Of a stretch of DNA of 64,000 nt, positions 17,501-26,045 are shown piece by piece. The stretch is from positions 1-64,000 of the forward strand of contig DBGEOK010000107.1 of NCBI GenBank assembly GCA_048370855.1. Direction: 5' to 3'. Every line of letters starts with the position of its first letter. Within the stretch, counting starts at the first letter, position 1. This stretch comes from Limiplasma sp048370855 (GTDB taxonomy: Bacteria > Bacillota > Clostridia > Christensenellales > Aristaeellaceae). The notes beneath the pieces were generated by a model. That model was not told where the DNA came from. It saw only the letters and a list, made by a program, of their open reading frames with translations, and did not search any database. The translations under genes and the position numbers were made by a program.

Positions 17501-17689
17501 GCCCGCGTGCCGATTATCGCCATGACGGCGGACGCCTTTGCCAATGATAGGCTGCAAACCCGCGAGGCGGGTATGGACGCTCATCTCTCCAAGCCGGTGG
17601 AACCCCAGGCGATTTACGACGCGCTGGAGGCTCTGGCCGCTCCCGCGGCGCCTCCCGAGGGCGCCGCGGGGAGGGCCTTTCATCCGTAA
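14510..17689 (+). CDS. Multi-PAS hybrid sensor histidine kinase with receiver
   Basis: A 1059-residue cytoplasmic hybrid kinase. Several PAS-like sensory modules fill residues 1-650; the clearest (about 130-250) contains EVEYINQGLADMMHATRGEM and HPDDREKVRAAEQRM. HisKA follows with His679 (MSHEIRTPLNAILGL), HATPase_c with NLLNNAIKFSEPGG and GTGLGLSIVKS, and a receiver with Asp974 (LMDVRMPVMDGLEAA) and a switch Lys in SKPVEPQ. No membrane helix is visible, so the signal is probably intracellular. The ATG has GGAGAA upstream. It is transcribed away from the related kinase at 8.3-10.7 kb; neither has an obvious partner regulator. Confidence 0.92.
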   Translation: MQPLSNPYGCYDLLDAGVAVCRAWNGKADILYVNPAMRAAFRPEELARAYEDGPEFLIDENDREDAVREAKAALARRESFSLDCRLGRRYGLTRRYKLAVSVRPEGDGALRLYACAVPIETPEDLERRRGVERLKEALETMAGGLAIMRQHPDGSVEVEYINQGLADMMHATRGEMLALYGRDAYAGVHPDDREKVRAAEQRMLECGRGTADYRLKNAAGQYFWVNSTMRMLPREGGGKTIFASYANIDAFMELQAKLSLAQKRYEYAWETSSSDRWEYDIDQDLLIFSPSFLERAKRLLPGVMTGGTVSVEKLLSSGAVEPESRGAYRELHQKLRAGASFAEDVICCRDPDGGVRYYHIQYSAMPIQSGARIAMAVSRDVTGQKKLEKQYADLLALRERDQGSQNFLLNLTRDRCALVRDENGQEISGLTDGGVDAFFLRTEDFLVGEESRERHRALCRRDRLLELYRDGKTEQALLLKVTDPRRGRPRWISYRLVLVSNPSTGDVMAFGSGLDVTEQQLNNELLAKAAYQNFDFVALVDLADDTYRMVGANNALEHLIPPSGRYSECCRRVTDSIVDRSDRDKNHAMLQIQHIREHLEKEELLSFSFSHKDARGTAHVAKIQAYYVDRDLQTVCVCRTDVTDAVRTQQRQKEELASALEAAKQASAAKSDFLSRMSHEIRTPLNAILGLSFLGRDAADVEQAALYFAKIHASGEFLLGIINDILDMSRIESGKLELHASRERRPEVLQSVLEMVSVPAREKNITLAADFTRTYTEWVVMDRLRFEQIQVNLLNNAIKFSEPGGRVEWTVSETPVDAARARMECRVRDHGVGMSEAFQQRLFQPFEQEYSRFSDGRAGTGLGLSIVKSIVDKLGGSISVSSQPGAGSEFVVAFELEVCPPPETERGAKEDGPSLRRLKGMRVLVAEDNETNAKITRLILERVGVEVIGARDGREAVEAFQAQERGAVSAILMDVRMPVMDGLEAARAIRALDRPDAARVPIIAMTADAFANDRLQTREAGMDAHLSKPVEPQAIYDALEALAAPAAPPEGAAGRAFHP

Positions 17690-17716
17690 ATGCCACGAAT
17701 TGCTGTTGAGAAAGCC

Positions 17717-17744
17717 TTGACAGCCTCCTCTTTGGGTTTATAAT
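17717..17744 (+). promoter_or_regulatory. Strong sigma-A promoter of ilvE
   Basis: Consensus TTGACA at 17717-17722 and consensus TATAAT at 17739-17744 are 16 bp apart. The start codon of ilvE is about 66 bases further on. This is one of the best promoters in the window. Confidence 0.85.
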
Positions 17745-17810
17745 AGGGGATAGCGCCAAGCGCTGAGAATCTTGCTTTCATGCGGATGCAGGAGAATGAG
17801 GAGGACGAAA

Positions 17811-18881
17811 ATGAAAATACAAATGAATTTATCCCAAAACCTCAAAGCAAAGCCCACCGATGAAAGCAAGCTTGGATTTGGACATGTTTTTACCGACCAC
17901 ATGCTGATGATCGACTATACCGAGGGGCAGGGCTGGCACGACGCGCGCGTGGTTCCCTACGGCAACCTGTCGCTGGACCCTGCCTGCCAGGTGCTTCATT
18001 ACGGCCAGGAGATTTTCGAGGGCCTGAAATGCTATCGGACGCCCGAGGGGGCGTTCAACCTGTTTCGGCCTCAGGCAAACTTCGAGCGGATGAACCGCTC
18101 GGCGGAGCGCATGGGCATGGCGAAGCTACCCGTAGAGGACGCGATGGACGGGCTGATGGCGCTGCTTTCCGTGGATAAGGAATGGACGCCGCGCCGGGAG
18201 GGCGCCTCGCTCTATATCCGTCCCACGATGATTGCGCTGGACGCGCACCTGGGCGTATCGGCCTCCAAAACCTACTTGTTTTATATCATCCTTTCGCCCT
18301 CGGGCGCGTATTATGCTTCGGGCCTCGCGCCCGTGGGCATCTACGTGGAGGATGCGCTGGTGCGCGCCGTGCGCGGCGGCGTGGGCTTTGCCAAGACCGG
18401 CGGCAACTATGCCGCGAGCATTCTGGCCGGCGTAAACGCCAAGCTGAACGGCTATGCGCAGGTCCTTTGGCTGGACGGCGTGGAGCAGCGCTACATTGAA
18501 GAAGTCGGCGCGATGAATATGATGTTTGTCTACGCCGGTCAGAAAATCGTCACGCCCGCGCTCAACGGCAGCATTCTGCCCGGTATCACGCGTGACAGCG
18601 TGCTGAGGCTTGGCCGCGAGCTTGGCTATGAAACCGAGGAGACGCGCATGGAGATTCATGACGTGATCGCGGAAATCAAGGCGGGCCGGATTACCGAGGC
18701 GTTCGGTACGGGTACCGCGGCGGTCGTTTCCCCGGTCAACAAGATCTGCTTCAAGGGCGAGGAAATCGGCATTGGAGACGGCGGCATCGGCAAGGTGACG
18801 ATGCGGCTGTACGATACCCTGACGGGGATTCAATTTGGCAAGCTTGACGATCCCATGGGGTGGATCGTCAAGGTGAAGTAA
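17811..18881 (+). CDS. ilvE: Branched-chain amino acid aminotransferase
   Basis: A 356-residue fold-type IV PLP aminotransferase that makes the last step of valine, leucine and isoleucine synthesis (and the first of their breakdown), with 2-oxoglutarate/glutamate as partner. It is of the longer class II type: HYGQEIFEGLKCYR, the PLP lysine Lys195 in FAKTGGNYAAS, the EEVGAMNMMFVYAG segment, ILPGITRDSVLRL, and the GTGTAAVVSPV cofactor-phosphate loop. ATG 17811 is preceded by GAGGAGGA and is better than an upstream TTG-type start. A strong promoter drives it. Confidence 0.95.
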   Translation: MKIQMNLSQNLKAKPTDESKLGFGHVFTDHMLMIDYTEGQGWHDARVVPYGNLSLDPACQVLHYGQEIFEGLKCYRTPEGAFNLFRPQANFERMNRSAERMGMAKLPVEDAMDGLMALLSVDKEWTPRREGASLYIRPTMIALDAHLGVSASKTYLFYIILSPSGAYYASGLAPVGIYVEDALVRAVRGGVGFAKTGGNYAASILAGVNAKLNGYAQVLWLDGVEQRYIEEVGAMNMMFVYAGQKIVTPALNGSILPGITRDSVLRLGRELGYETEETRMEIHDVIAEIKAGRITEAFGTGTAAVVSPVNKICFKGEEIGIGDGGIGKVTMRLYDTLTGIQFGKLDDPMGWIVKVK

Positions 18882-18916
18882 GAGGCGCTTCATTAATAGC
18901 GAAAGGAGGTCGCCGT

Positions 18917-19960
18917 GTGCTGAGAGAGGTGGCCGTACATGCGGATTGGTGCGAAATGACCATGAGCATGATGCGTGAAAAACAATTTGAGGCTTGCGAG
19001 CGACGGCTTTTCGCCCATCCGGGGGTTTGCCTGTTTTCTGAGGAGGCGACGGAGGCGGACGCGCAAGCGCTGCTGGCGGGTTCGTTTGACGATGTGCGGG
19101 GCGCGAGCCAGAGAACGCTGACGACGCTGGAGCAATTGAGGGAAACGGTGCTGAACCGCCTGCCTGTGGAAGCGCTGTGCCTGAGCGGCGGAGAGGTGCA
19201 GCTTCTTGAAAAGCTGCTGATAAACGAGGGCAGCCTGCTTTTGGGCGACTGGGACGACATCGGCGCGGCGGAAGCGCTCGTCAGCCGGCTGTGGTGCAGC
19301 TTCCGCGCCGAGGGGGACGCGTGGATGCTCGAGCTGCCCGGCGCGCTCCAGGAGCCGTTGCTTACGGCGCTCAACGCAAACGAGGCCGCGGCGATGCGCG
19401 AGCGCCTGTTCCGCTACGACGCTACCATTCACGGGCTGCTGTACATCGCCGGGCTTCTGCATTCCGGCCAGCCCATCGGCTTTTTTATGCATGACGTAAT
19501 GCGGCGCGAGGATTCGCTTGCGATGGAAATCGCCCGCAGGTATTTGCAGGCGTCGTTCGAGTATGTCACGGACGCCAACGGGGACTTGATCCTGCTGCAC
19601 CCCGGCTTGGCCGATCCCTACCGGCTGGTAAGCCATAGATCCGCGGACGGCATTTTTACGCTCGAGCTTACGCAAGAGATGATCGCGGGCGGGATGAACG
19701 GCATCTTTCCCGAGGAGGAGCCGCTGCATGAGGCGATGTGCGGCGCGCTGCATGGCGCGCTCCGGCCTGACTACGACGTGGCCGAGGCCGCGGAGGATTT
19801 GCGCATGCTGGCCAAGCAGGGCGTCGGCCTTCAGGAGCTTGAAAGCGTGATGGCTTCCATGCTGGCGGTGATGCCGACCCAGGCCATGCACAGCGCGCTG
19901 GAGCGGATTTATCAGTGTACGCCGCACTGGATGGGGCTTAGGGCCGCTCTGGTGCATTGA
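18917..19960 (+). CDS. Conserved-looking hypothetical protein
   Basis: I do not recognise this 347-residue soluble protein. It is rich in Leu, Ala and Glu and looks mostly helical, with no signal peptide or membrane segment. Landmarks are HADWCEMTMSMMREKQFE near the start, LCLSGGEVQLLEKLLINEG (about 100), and RLVSHRSADGIFTLELTQEM (about 240). The start is GTG 18917, behind a perfect AAAGGAGGT with 6-base spacing. Its stop overlaps the start of the pseudouridine synthase by one base (TGATG), so translation is probably coupled, but this does not tell what it does. Confidence 0.75.
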   Translation: MLREVAVHADWCEMTMSMMREKQFEACERRLFAHPGVCLFSEEATEADAQALLAGSFDDVRGASQRTLTTLEQLRETVLNRLPVEALCLSGGEVQLLEKLLINEGSLLLGDWDDIGAAEALVSRLWCSFRAEGDAWMLELPGALQEPLLTALNANEAAAMRERLFRYDATIHGLLYIAGLLHSGQPIGFFMHDVMRREDSLAMEIARRYLQASFEYVTDANGDLILLHPGLADPYRLVSHRSADGIFTLELTQEMIAGGMNGIFPEEEPLHEAMCGALHGALRPDYDVAEAAEDLRMLAKQGVGLQELESVMASMLAVMPTQAMHSALERIYQCTPHWMGLRAALVH

Positions 19961-20829
19961 TGAAGCTTTATACCTTTACCATTCCCCAGGACGCTTTGGA
20001 TGGAAGGCTGATGCCCTACGCCGGGCGAATGCTTCCCGAGCTGCCGGAATACGCGGTGCGGGAGGCGTTTGACAAGCGGGATGTCAAGGTGAACGGGAGG
20101 CGCGTCGGACGCGACGCCCGCGTGGAACCCGGGGCGGAGGTCGCGCTGTACGCGCGGGAGGTCCCGGTCCGTTCGCCGCTTCGCATCGCCTATGCCGACG
20201 AAAACGTGCTGGCGGTCGTCAAGCCGGCCGGCGTTAGCTGCGAGCGGGACCCAAAGGGCGGTAAAACGGTGACGGAGCTTGCGCGCGACGCGCTGCTGGC
20301 CCTTCAGCCGGACGCGCGGGAGCCTTTGCTGTGTCATCGGCTGGACAACCAGACGGACGGGCTGCTGCTGCTGGCCAGGCATGAAAAGGCGCAAGCCGCG
20401 CTGGAACGCGCGTTTCGTGAAAGATTGGTGCACAAGACCTATATTTGCGTGGTGAAGGGGACTCCCGAGCCGGCTCATCGGGTGCTGCACGCCTTTTTGC
20501 GTAAGGACGCAAAGCATGCGCGCGTGTTTATCCTTCCGCGTGAGGAACGCGGCGCGCTGCCTGTGGTGACCGAATATACGGTGCTGGAGAAGGGGGAGTG
20601 CGCCCGCCTTCAAATTGCGCTGCATACGGGGCGCACGCATCAGATTCGCGCGCATCTGGCGTCCATCGGGCATCCCCTGCTGGGGGACGACCTTTATGGC
20701 GACCGCGCCTTCAACAGGCTGCACAGAGCCTCCAGGCTCCTGCTGTCCGCCACGGGGCTTTCCTTCTCCCTGCGGGGAGAGCTGGAATATTTGAATGAAA
20801 AGGAATTTACATACCGACCGGAGTTTTAA
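19960..20829 (+). CDS. RluA-family RNA pseudouridine synthase
   Basis: A 289-residue enzyme converting uridine to pseudouridine in rRNA or tRNA. An N-terminal S4-like RNA-binding part (about 1-65, VREAFDKRDVKVNGRRV) precedes the catalytic domain with YADENVLAVVKPAGV, the signature HRLDNQTDG containing catalytic Asp129, KTYICVVKG and LHTGRTHQIRAHLASIGHP. It belongs to the RluA/RluC/RluD branch; the exact target uridine cannot be told from sequence. It starts on the stop codon of the unknown gene upstream, and 12 bases separate it from the phosphatase gene. Confidence 0.92.
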   Translation: MKLYTFTIPQDALDGRLMPYAGRMLPELPEYAVREAFDKRDVKVNGRRVGRDARVEPGAEVALYAREVPVRSPLRIAYADENVLAVVKPAGVSCERDPKGGKTVTELARDALLALQPDAREPLLCHRLDNQTDGLLLLARHEKAQAALERAFRERLVHKTYICVVKGTPEPAHRVLHAFLRKDAKHARVFILPREERGALPVVTEYTVLEKGECARLQIALHTGRTHQIRAHLASIGHPLLGDDLYGDRAFNRLHRASRLLLSATGLSFSLRGELEYLNEKEFTYRPEF

Positions 20830-20841
20830 TAGGAGAGGCAA

Positions 20842-21666
20842 ATGAATACGAATGAAATCAGGCTGATTGCCATGGATATGGACGGTACGCTGCTGAATTC
20901 CGAGCAGCAAATCAGCCCGGAAAACCTGTCCGCCCTGCGGGAAGCGCGCGCGCGGGGGGTGAGGATGGCCTTCTGCAGCGGTCGCCTGCCCGGAGACGCG
21001 GGGCTGTTTGCCGTTTCCGCAGGGCTTGCGGACTGCGCGATCCTTTCCCTTAACGGCGCGTATTGCCAGGAGCGCCCGATGGGGGAAGCATACGAAAACC
21101 ACACGCTGCCGGACCGTGCGCTTACTGAATGCGTCGCGCTGCTGTCCGCCGAGGGCGTGGCGTTCGGCTGCTTCGCGCAGAACCGACAGGTGACCTTTCA
21201 CGCCGCGGGGCGGGAGGGGGACCGGTGGGGCGGCCATATGCGGGGCGAGGGAGCGCCGGAATACCTGTATGGCATGGACGCGCTGAACCGCGTGCGCGGC
21301 GACGGCGTCAACAAGCTCGTCTGCCTGGGCGAAAGCGAGAAACGGCTCGCCTGCTTGCGAAAGCGGCTGGAGGCCGTGAAGGGAATCGCCGTAACCAGCT
21401 CCTGGGCGCTGAACCTGGAGCTGATGCCGGAGGGCGTGGACAAGGGAACCGCCGTGCTGGGGCTTGCGAAGCGCCTGGGATTGGAGGCTTCCTCCGTCAT
21501 GGCCCTGGGCGACTATGACAACGACGTGCCGATGATCGCCCGTTCGGGCCTGGGCGTTGCCATGGGGAACGCGCCCGGGCGCGTCAGGCGCGCGGCCAGG
21601 CACGTGACCCTTACCAACGATGAAGACGGCGTGGCGGCGGCGATAAAGCGCTTCGTATTGACGTAA
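20842..21666 (+). CDS. Cof-type HAD phosphatase
   Basis: A 274-residue haloacid-dehalogenase hydrolase of the Cof subfamily (IIB), which removes phosphate from small sugar or cofactor phosphates. Motif I is MDMDGTLLNS (nucleophile and acid Asp), motif II is seen at LSLNGAYCQ, a motif III Lys lies in EGVDKGTAVLGLAKRLG, and motif IV is ALGDYDNDVPMI. The last part contains GVAMGNAPGRVRRAARHVT, typical of Cof proteins. The start has AGGAGAGGC upstream. The substrate cannot be inferred from the neighbours. Confidence 0.93.
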   Translation: MNTNEIRLIAMDMDGTLLNSEQQISPENLSALREARARGVRMAFCSGRLPGDAGLFAVSAGLADCAILSLNGAYCQERPMGEAYENHTLPDRALTECVALLSAEGVAFGCFAQNRQVTFHAAGREGDRWGGHMRGEGAPEYLYGMDALNRVRGDGVNKLVCLGESEKRLACLRKRLEAVKGIAVTSSWALNLELMPEGVDKGTAVLGLAKRLGLEASSVMALGDYDNDVPMIARSGLGVAMGNAPGRVRRAARHVTLTNDEDGVAAAIKRFVLT

Positions 21667-21733
21667 CCGGTCGGACGCCCGAAGCGGCGAACCATACAAA
21701 CGACCCCCTTTTGAGGATGGAGGACATTTGCAT

Positions 21734-23581
21734 ATGAAACAGAATCTGCGGGCGCTATGGGCGCTCGTGAGGGAAAACCGCGCGCTGTATGTGAGCGCTG
21801 TTTTCTGCACGCTGGTTACGGTGGTCATCGGCTTTCTGACGCCGCTGGTCTTTTCCGAAACCATTGACGTAATCCTCGCGGACGGGCAAAGCTTTTTGCC
21901 CGCCTGGCTGCGCGCGCCCGTTTCCGCCATGGGCGGGCGCGTGTTTCTTCGGTCGCATTTCTGGCTGGTCGCGCTGCTTCTGGTGGCGCTCAACGTAGTC
22001 AACGGCGTCTTTTCGTACTATAAGGAGCGCAATACTGCCGTAGCGGGCGAAAACATTGCCAAAAGCCTGCGGGAGCGGCTGTACCGGCAGTTGAGCTATA
22101 TGTCGTTCAGCTATCACACGCATGCCGAAACCGGCGACCTGATCCAGCGCTGTACCAGCGACGTGGAAACGGTGCGGCGCTTCCTGTCCGTCCAGCTTGT
22201 GGAAGCGGTCCGCGCGGTGCTGATGACCGTGATCGCGTTTTTCATCCTGTTTGGCCGCAATGTGGAAATCGCGCTTTACAGCCTCATTCTGGTGCCGCTT
22301 ATGTTCATTGCCTCCTATATCTTTTTTCAAAAAATTACGCGAAGCTTCCAGCTAAGCGACGAGAGCGAGGGCAGGATGAGCGCCGTCCTGCAGGAAAACC
22401 TGACCGGCGTGCGCGTGGTGCGCGCCTTTGGCATGCAGCAGCGCGAGGTGGAGAAGTTTGACGGCGCCAGCCGGGATTTCCGCAAAAAGACGTTCAAGCT
22501 TTACACCTACCTCGCGGTATATTGGGGCAGCATGGACTGCGTGACCATGCTCCAAATTATGATTACGCTGCTGGTGTGCGTGCTGAAGGCGATTGCGGGC
22601 GAGATTACCGTGGGCACGCTCGTGGTGTTCACCAGCTATATCTCCATGCTGCTCTACCCCATCCGGCAGCTCGGGCGTATCTTGAGCGACGGCGGCAAGA
22701 GTGTGGTCGCGCTTGGGCGTATCCGGGACATTTTGGACCGGGAAGCCGAGGAGGCGGAGGAGGGCGCGCTTTGCCCGCCGCTGAACGGGGATATCGTGTT
22801 CGATCACGTTTCGTTCGGCTATGAGGAGGGCAACGAAGTGCTGCGCGACCTGTGCCTGACCATTCCCGCGGGTAAAACCGTCGCGCTCCTGGGTAATACC
22901 GGCAGCGGCAAGAGCACCGTGGTACATCTGCTCCAAAGGCTGATCGCGCCCACAGCCGGTAAGATCACCATCGGCGGCGTGGATATTCAGCGCATTGACC
23001 GCAAATACCTGCGCGCCCATGTAGGGCTGATGCTTCAGGAGCCGTTTCTCTATGGCCGCACAGTGATGGGCAACCTGTCCATCGCCGTGCCGGACGCGCC
23101 GGAAAGCCGCGTGATGGAGATGAGCCGCATCGCTCACGCGGACGGCTTCATCCGGGAGTTTGAAAACGGCTACGAAACCATGATTGGCGAGCGGGGCGTG
23201 ACGCTTTCCGGCGGCCAGCGCCAGCGCGTGGCCATTGCGCGCACGCTGCTCAAGGACAACCAAATCCTGATCTTCGACGACAGCCTTTCCGCGGTGGATA
23301 TGCAGACGGATCGCGCCATCCGCGAGGAGCTGCGTCAATCGCGCGGGGGAGTGACCACCATCATCATCAGCCACCGCGTCAATACCCTCTGTGAGGCGGA
23401 CCGGATTTTTGTGCTGGAAAACGGGAGGCTTTCCGACGAGGGCACGCACGAGGAGCTGACGCGCCGCGAGGGGCTTTACCGGCAAATCTTCTCCATCCAG
23501 TCCGCCCTGGAGGACGATCTGCAAAAGAGCCGCGAGGCGGTCGCAAAGGAGGAGTCCGCATGCAGGGACATGAAGAAATAG
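21734..23581 (+). CDS. ABC exporter half-transporter (degenerate Walker B Glu)
   Basis: A 615-residue type IV ABC exporter subunit: six membrane helices in residues 1-310, then an ATPase domain with Walker A GNTGSGKST, Q-loop LMLQEPF, signature LSGGQRQRVAIARTLL, Walker B LIFDDSLSAVD and H-loop ISHR. The residue after the Walker B Asp is Asp rather than the catalytic Glu, the known mark of the degenerate-site partner in heterodimeric exporters. The following gene overlaps by 22 bases and encodes the other half. The ribosome site GGAGGA favours ATG 21734 over TTG 21728. The cargo (drug, lipid or peptide) is unknown. Confidence 0.94.
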   Translation: MKQNLRALWALVRENRALYVSAVFCTLVTVVIGFLTPLVFSETIDVILADGQSFLPAWLRAPVSAMGGRVFLRSHFWLVALLLVALNVVNGVFSYYKERNTAVAGENIAKSLRERLYRQLSYMSFSYHTHAETGDLIQRCTSDVETVRRFLSVQLVEAVRAVLMTVIAFFILFGRNVEIALYSLILVPLMFIASYIFFQKITRSFQLSDESEGRMSAVLQENLTGVRVVRAFGMQQREVEKFDGASRDFRKKTFKLYTYLAVYWGSMDCVTMLQIMITLLVCVLKAIAGEITVGTLVVFTSYISMLLYPIRQLGRILSDGGKSVVALGRIRDILDREAEEAEEGALCPPLNGDIVFDHVSFGYEEGNEVLRDLCLTIPAGKTVALLGNTGSGKSTVVHLLQRLIAPTAGKITIGGVDIQRIDRKYLRAHVGLMLQEPFLYGRTVMGNLSIAVPDAPESRVMEMSRIAHADGFIREFENGYETMIGERGVTLSGGQRQRVAIARTLLKDNQILIFDDSLSAVDMQTDRAIREELRQSRGGVTTIIISHRVNTLCEADRIFVLENGRLSDEGTHEELTRREGLYRQIFSIQSALEDDLQKSREAVAKEESACRDMKK

Positions 23582-25404
23582 ACTATTCCCAAAAGCTTGA
23601 CCTGTCGCTTTGGAAGCGGCTGCTACACATTGCAAAGCCCTTTCACCCCCACCTCTGGCTGGTGGTGCTCGCCATGGGGCTGTGCGCCGTATGCGACGTG
23701 ATTTTTCCCCAGCTCACAGGCTATGCCATCGACCATTTTATCGCCAACCACACGACCGAGGGGCTGGGAGGCTTCATCGGCGTTTACCTTGCCGTGCTGG
23801 TGGTCCAGGTTGTCTGCATCTATGCGTTCCTGTACCTCTCGGGCAAGATCGAGGTCGGCGTATGCTACCTGATCCGCAGGCAGGGCTTCCGCAAGCTTCA
23901 GGAGCTGCCGTTTTCCTATTACGACCGCATGCCCGTGGGCTATCTGCTCAGCCGCATGACCACCGACACCCAGCGCCTGGCGGACACCATCGGGTGGTCG
24001 CTGCTGGACCTGGTGTGGGGCTTCATCTTCCTCATCATGTGCTCCATACAGATGTTTATTCTGCATTGGAGGCTCGCGGCGGTAATCGTGCTGGTCATCC
24101 CGCCTCTGGCGCTCATCAGCGTATATTTTCAAAAGCGCATCCTGACGGCGTACCGGGACGTGCGCAAGACGAACTCCAAAATTACCGGCGCGTTTAACGA
24201 GGGCATTATGGGCGCAAAAACCACCAAAACCCTTGTGCGCGAGGACAAGAACATGGAGGAGTTCACCGAGCTGACCTCGCGCATGAAGCATTCCTCCGTG
24301 CGCGCCGCCACGCTCAGCGCGCTGTTCCTGCCCATCGTGGTGTCGCTGGGCTCGCTGGCTACCGCCTACGCGCTGTACCAGGGCGGTATGGAGGTGATGG
24401 CGCTGCCCGCCACGCTTACGCTCGGCACGCTCCAGGTGTTTATTAACTATTCGCTCCAGTTTTTCCAGCCGGTGCGGGATATCGCGCGTATCTTTGCGGA
24501 GCTGCAAAGCTCTCAGGCGGCGGCGGAGCGCGTGCTTTCGCTGCTGGCGACCGAGCCGGATATCCAGGACAGCCCGGAGGTCGCGGAGGTTTACGGCGAT
24601 AACTTCCATCCCAAAAGGGAGAACTGGCCGCCGCTTCACGGCGATATCGCCTTTGAGGACGTAAGCTTTCAGTATAAGGACGGCGAAAAGGTCCTCAGCC
24701 ATTTCAACCTCCGCGTAAGGGCCGGGGAAAGCATCGCCCTGGTGGGCGAGACGGGCAGCGGCAAAAGCACCATCGTCAACCTGCTGTGCCGTTTTTACGA
24801 GCCGACGGAGGGGCGCATCCTGATTGACGGAGAGGACTACCGCAGCCGCAGCCTTCTTTGGCTGCAGTCCAACCTTGGCTATGTGCTCCAGCAGCCGCAC
24901 ATGTTCAGCGGGACGATCCGCGACAACATCCGCTACGGACGGCCGGACGCGGGGGAGGAGGAGGTCGTGAGGGCGGCGAAGCTCGCCAATGCGCACACAT
25001 TCATCTCCAACCTGCCCAAGGGCTACGATACCTTCGTGGGGGAGGGCGGAAGCCTGCTGAGCTCCGGGGAAAAGCAGTTGGTGTCCTTCGCGCGCGCCAT
25101 TTTGGTGGATCCGGCGCTGTTTGTGCTGGACGAGGCGACATCCTCCGTGGATACGCAGAGCGAAGCGCTCATCCAGCAAGCCATCACGGGTATTTTGAAG
25201 GGGCGTACCAGCTTCATGATCGCGCACCGGCTTTCAACCGTGCGCCAGGCAGACCGCATTTTGGTGATTTCCGACGGAAAGATCATTGAGGAGGGCACGC
25301 ACGACCAGCTCATCGTCAGGAAGGGCTATTACTATGACCTGTACACCGGGCAGTTTCAGGACGAGCAGGGCCAGGCGATCCTGAACGCCGTTCCGGTTTC
25401 ATAA
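23560..25404 (+). CDS. ABC exporter half-transporter (degenerate signature motif)
   Basis: A 614-residue partner of the preceding subunit, with six membrane helices and an ATPase domain: Walker A GETGSGKST, Walker B LFVLDEATSSVD with the catalytic Glu, and H-loop IAHR. The signature is LLSSGEKQLVSFARAI, in which the LSGGQ is altered to LSSGE. In the heterodimer one ATP site would therefore combine this subunit's intact Walker B with the intact LSGGQ of the first subunit, and the other site would be degenerate. AAAGGAGG lies before the ATG inside the upstream gene. It resembles the BmrC/BmrD and TM287/288 arrangement. Confidence 0.94.
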   Translation: MQGHEEIDYSQKLDLSLWKRLLHIAKPFHPHLWLVVLAMGLCAVCDVIFPQLTGYAIDHFIANHTTEGLGGFIGVYLAVLVVQVVCIYAFLYLSGKIEVGVCYLIRRQGFRKLQELPFSYYDRMPVGYLLSRMTTDTQRLADTIGWSLLDLVWGFIFLIMCSIQMFILHWRLAAVIVLVIPPLALISVYFQKRILTAYRDVRKTNSKITGAFNEGIMGAKTTKTLVREDKNMEEFTELTSRMKHSSVRAATLSALFLPIVVSLGSLATAYALYQGGMEVMALPATLTLGTLQVFINYSLQFFQPVRDIARIFAELQSSQAAAERVLSLLATEPDIQDSPEVAEVYGDNFHPKRENWPPLHGDIAFEDVSFQYKDGEKVLSHFNLRVRAGESIALVGETGSGKSTIVNLLCRFYEPTEGRILIDGEDYRSRSLLWLQSNLGYVLQQPHMFSGTIRDNIRYGRPDAGEEEVVRAAKLANAHTFISNLPKGYDTFVGEGGSLLSSGEKQLVSFARAILVDPALFVLDEATSSVDTQSEALIQQAITGILKGRTSFMIAHRLSTVRQADRILVISDGKIIEEGTHDQLIVRKGYYYDLYTGQFQDEQGQAILNAVPVS

Positions 25405-25411
25405 CCAATCG

Positions 25412-25434
25412 CGGCGGCGGGGGTCCCGCCGCCG
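25412..25434 (+). terminator. Hairpin after the ABC exporter genes
   Basis: The arms cggcggcggg and cccgccgccg pair perfectly with a 3-base loop, eight bases after the stop. There is no T run, so termination strength is uncertain. Confidence 0.5.
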
Positions 25435-25454
25435 GGGAGGGGGGTGCTTTACCG

Positions 25455-26045
25455 GTGAATTATCCCGGAACAAACCGTTTCGACCAATCGCTGCCCGGCC
25501 GGGGTATCTTGGGCCCGAACGCGCTCAAAATGCCGGAGGAGCTGATGGAAGAGGCGACGCTCGCCCCCGGCGCGCGCGCTTGACTTGGGCCGCGGCATGG
25601 GGCGCTTACCTCTCTCATGCTGCACAAGGAGTACGGGGCGGAGGTGTTTGCCGCCGACCCGTGGATAAGCGCGAGCAAAATGATGCGCGCTTTGCGGCGC
25701 AGGGCTGCGGGCGAGGCGTCGTTCCCCTCCATGCCGACTTTAACGACCTGACGTTTGCCGACGGCTATTTTGACGCGGTGGTCAGCGTGGAAAGCTGCCA
25801 TTATTTTGGCGCGGTCAAAGGCTTTTTCAGCGGCAAGCCGCTGCCGCTGCTCAGGCATGGGGACGTGGCGGGAGCTGGACGTTCTGCCGCAGGAGATGAG
25901 CCTTTCCTGGGCGGACGCGGAGGAGGAAATCCTCGCCGCGCTCCATAGCCCGGAATGCGGCGGCTGCTGGTCCGACCGGCTTGCCGCCGATAACGAGCAT
26001 GCAATGGCAGACCGCCGCGCCATGGAGGCTGGAGCGGGGCAATAG
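25455..26045 (+). pseudogene. Frameshifted SAM-dependent methyltransferase remnant
   Basis: Reading across frames gives one recognisable class I methyltransferase. A GTG at 25455 starts VNYPGTNRFDQ; a first shift near 25580 is needed to read LDLGRGMG (motif I), a second near 25612 for LMLHKEYGAEVFAADPWIS, and a third near 25675 for RFAAQGCGRGVVPLHADF and FDAVVSVESCHYFG. The part after CHYFG is shortened, and another shift is needed to read WRELDVLPQEMSLSWADAEE. Four frame changes and an apparent internal deletion make a sequencing error unlikely. The start follows ggggagggggg. The original substrate is unknown. Confidence 0.8.

Noticed and set aside
19912..22002. Open frame of 696 codons on the minus strand
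   Set aside because: It is antisense to the pseudouridine synthase, phosphatase and ABC exporter genes and has no ribosome site or domain.
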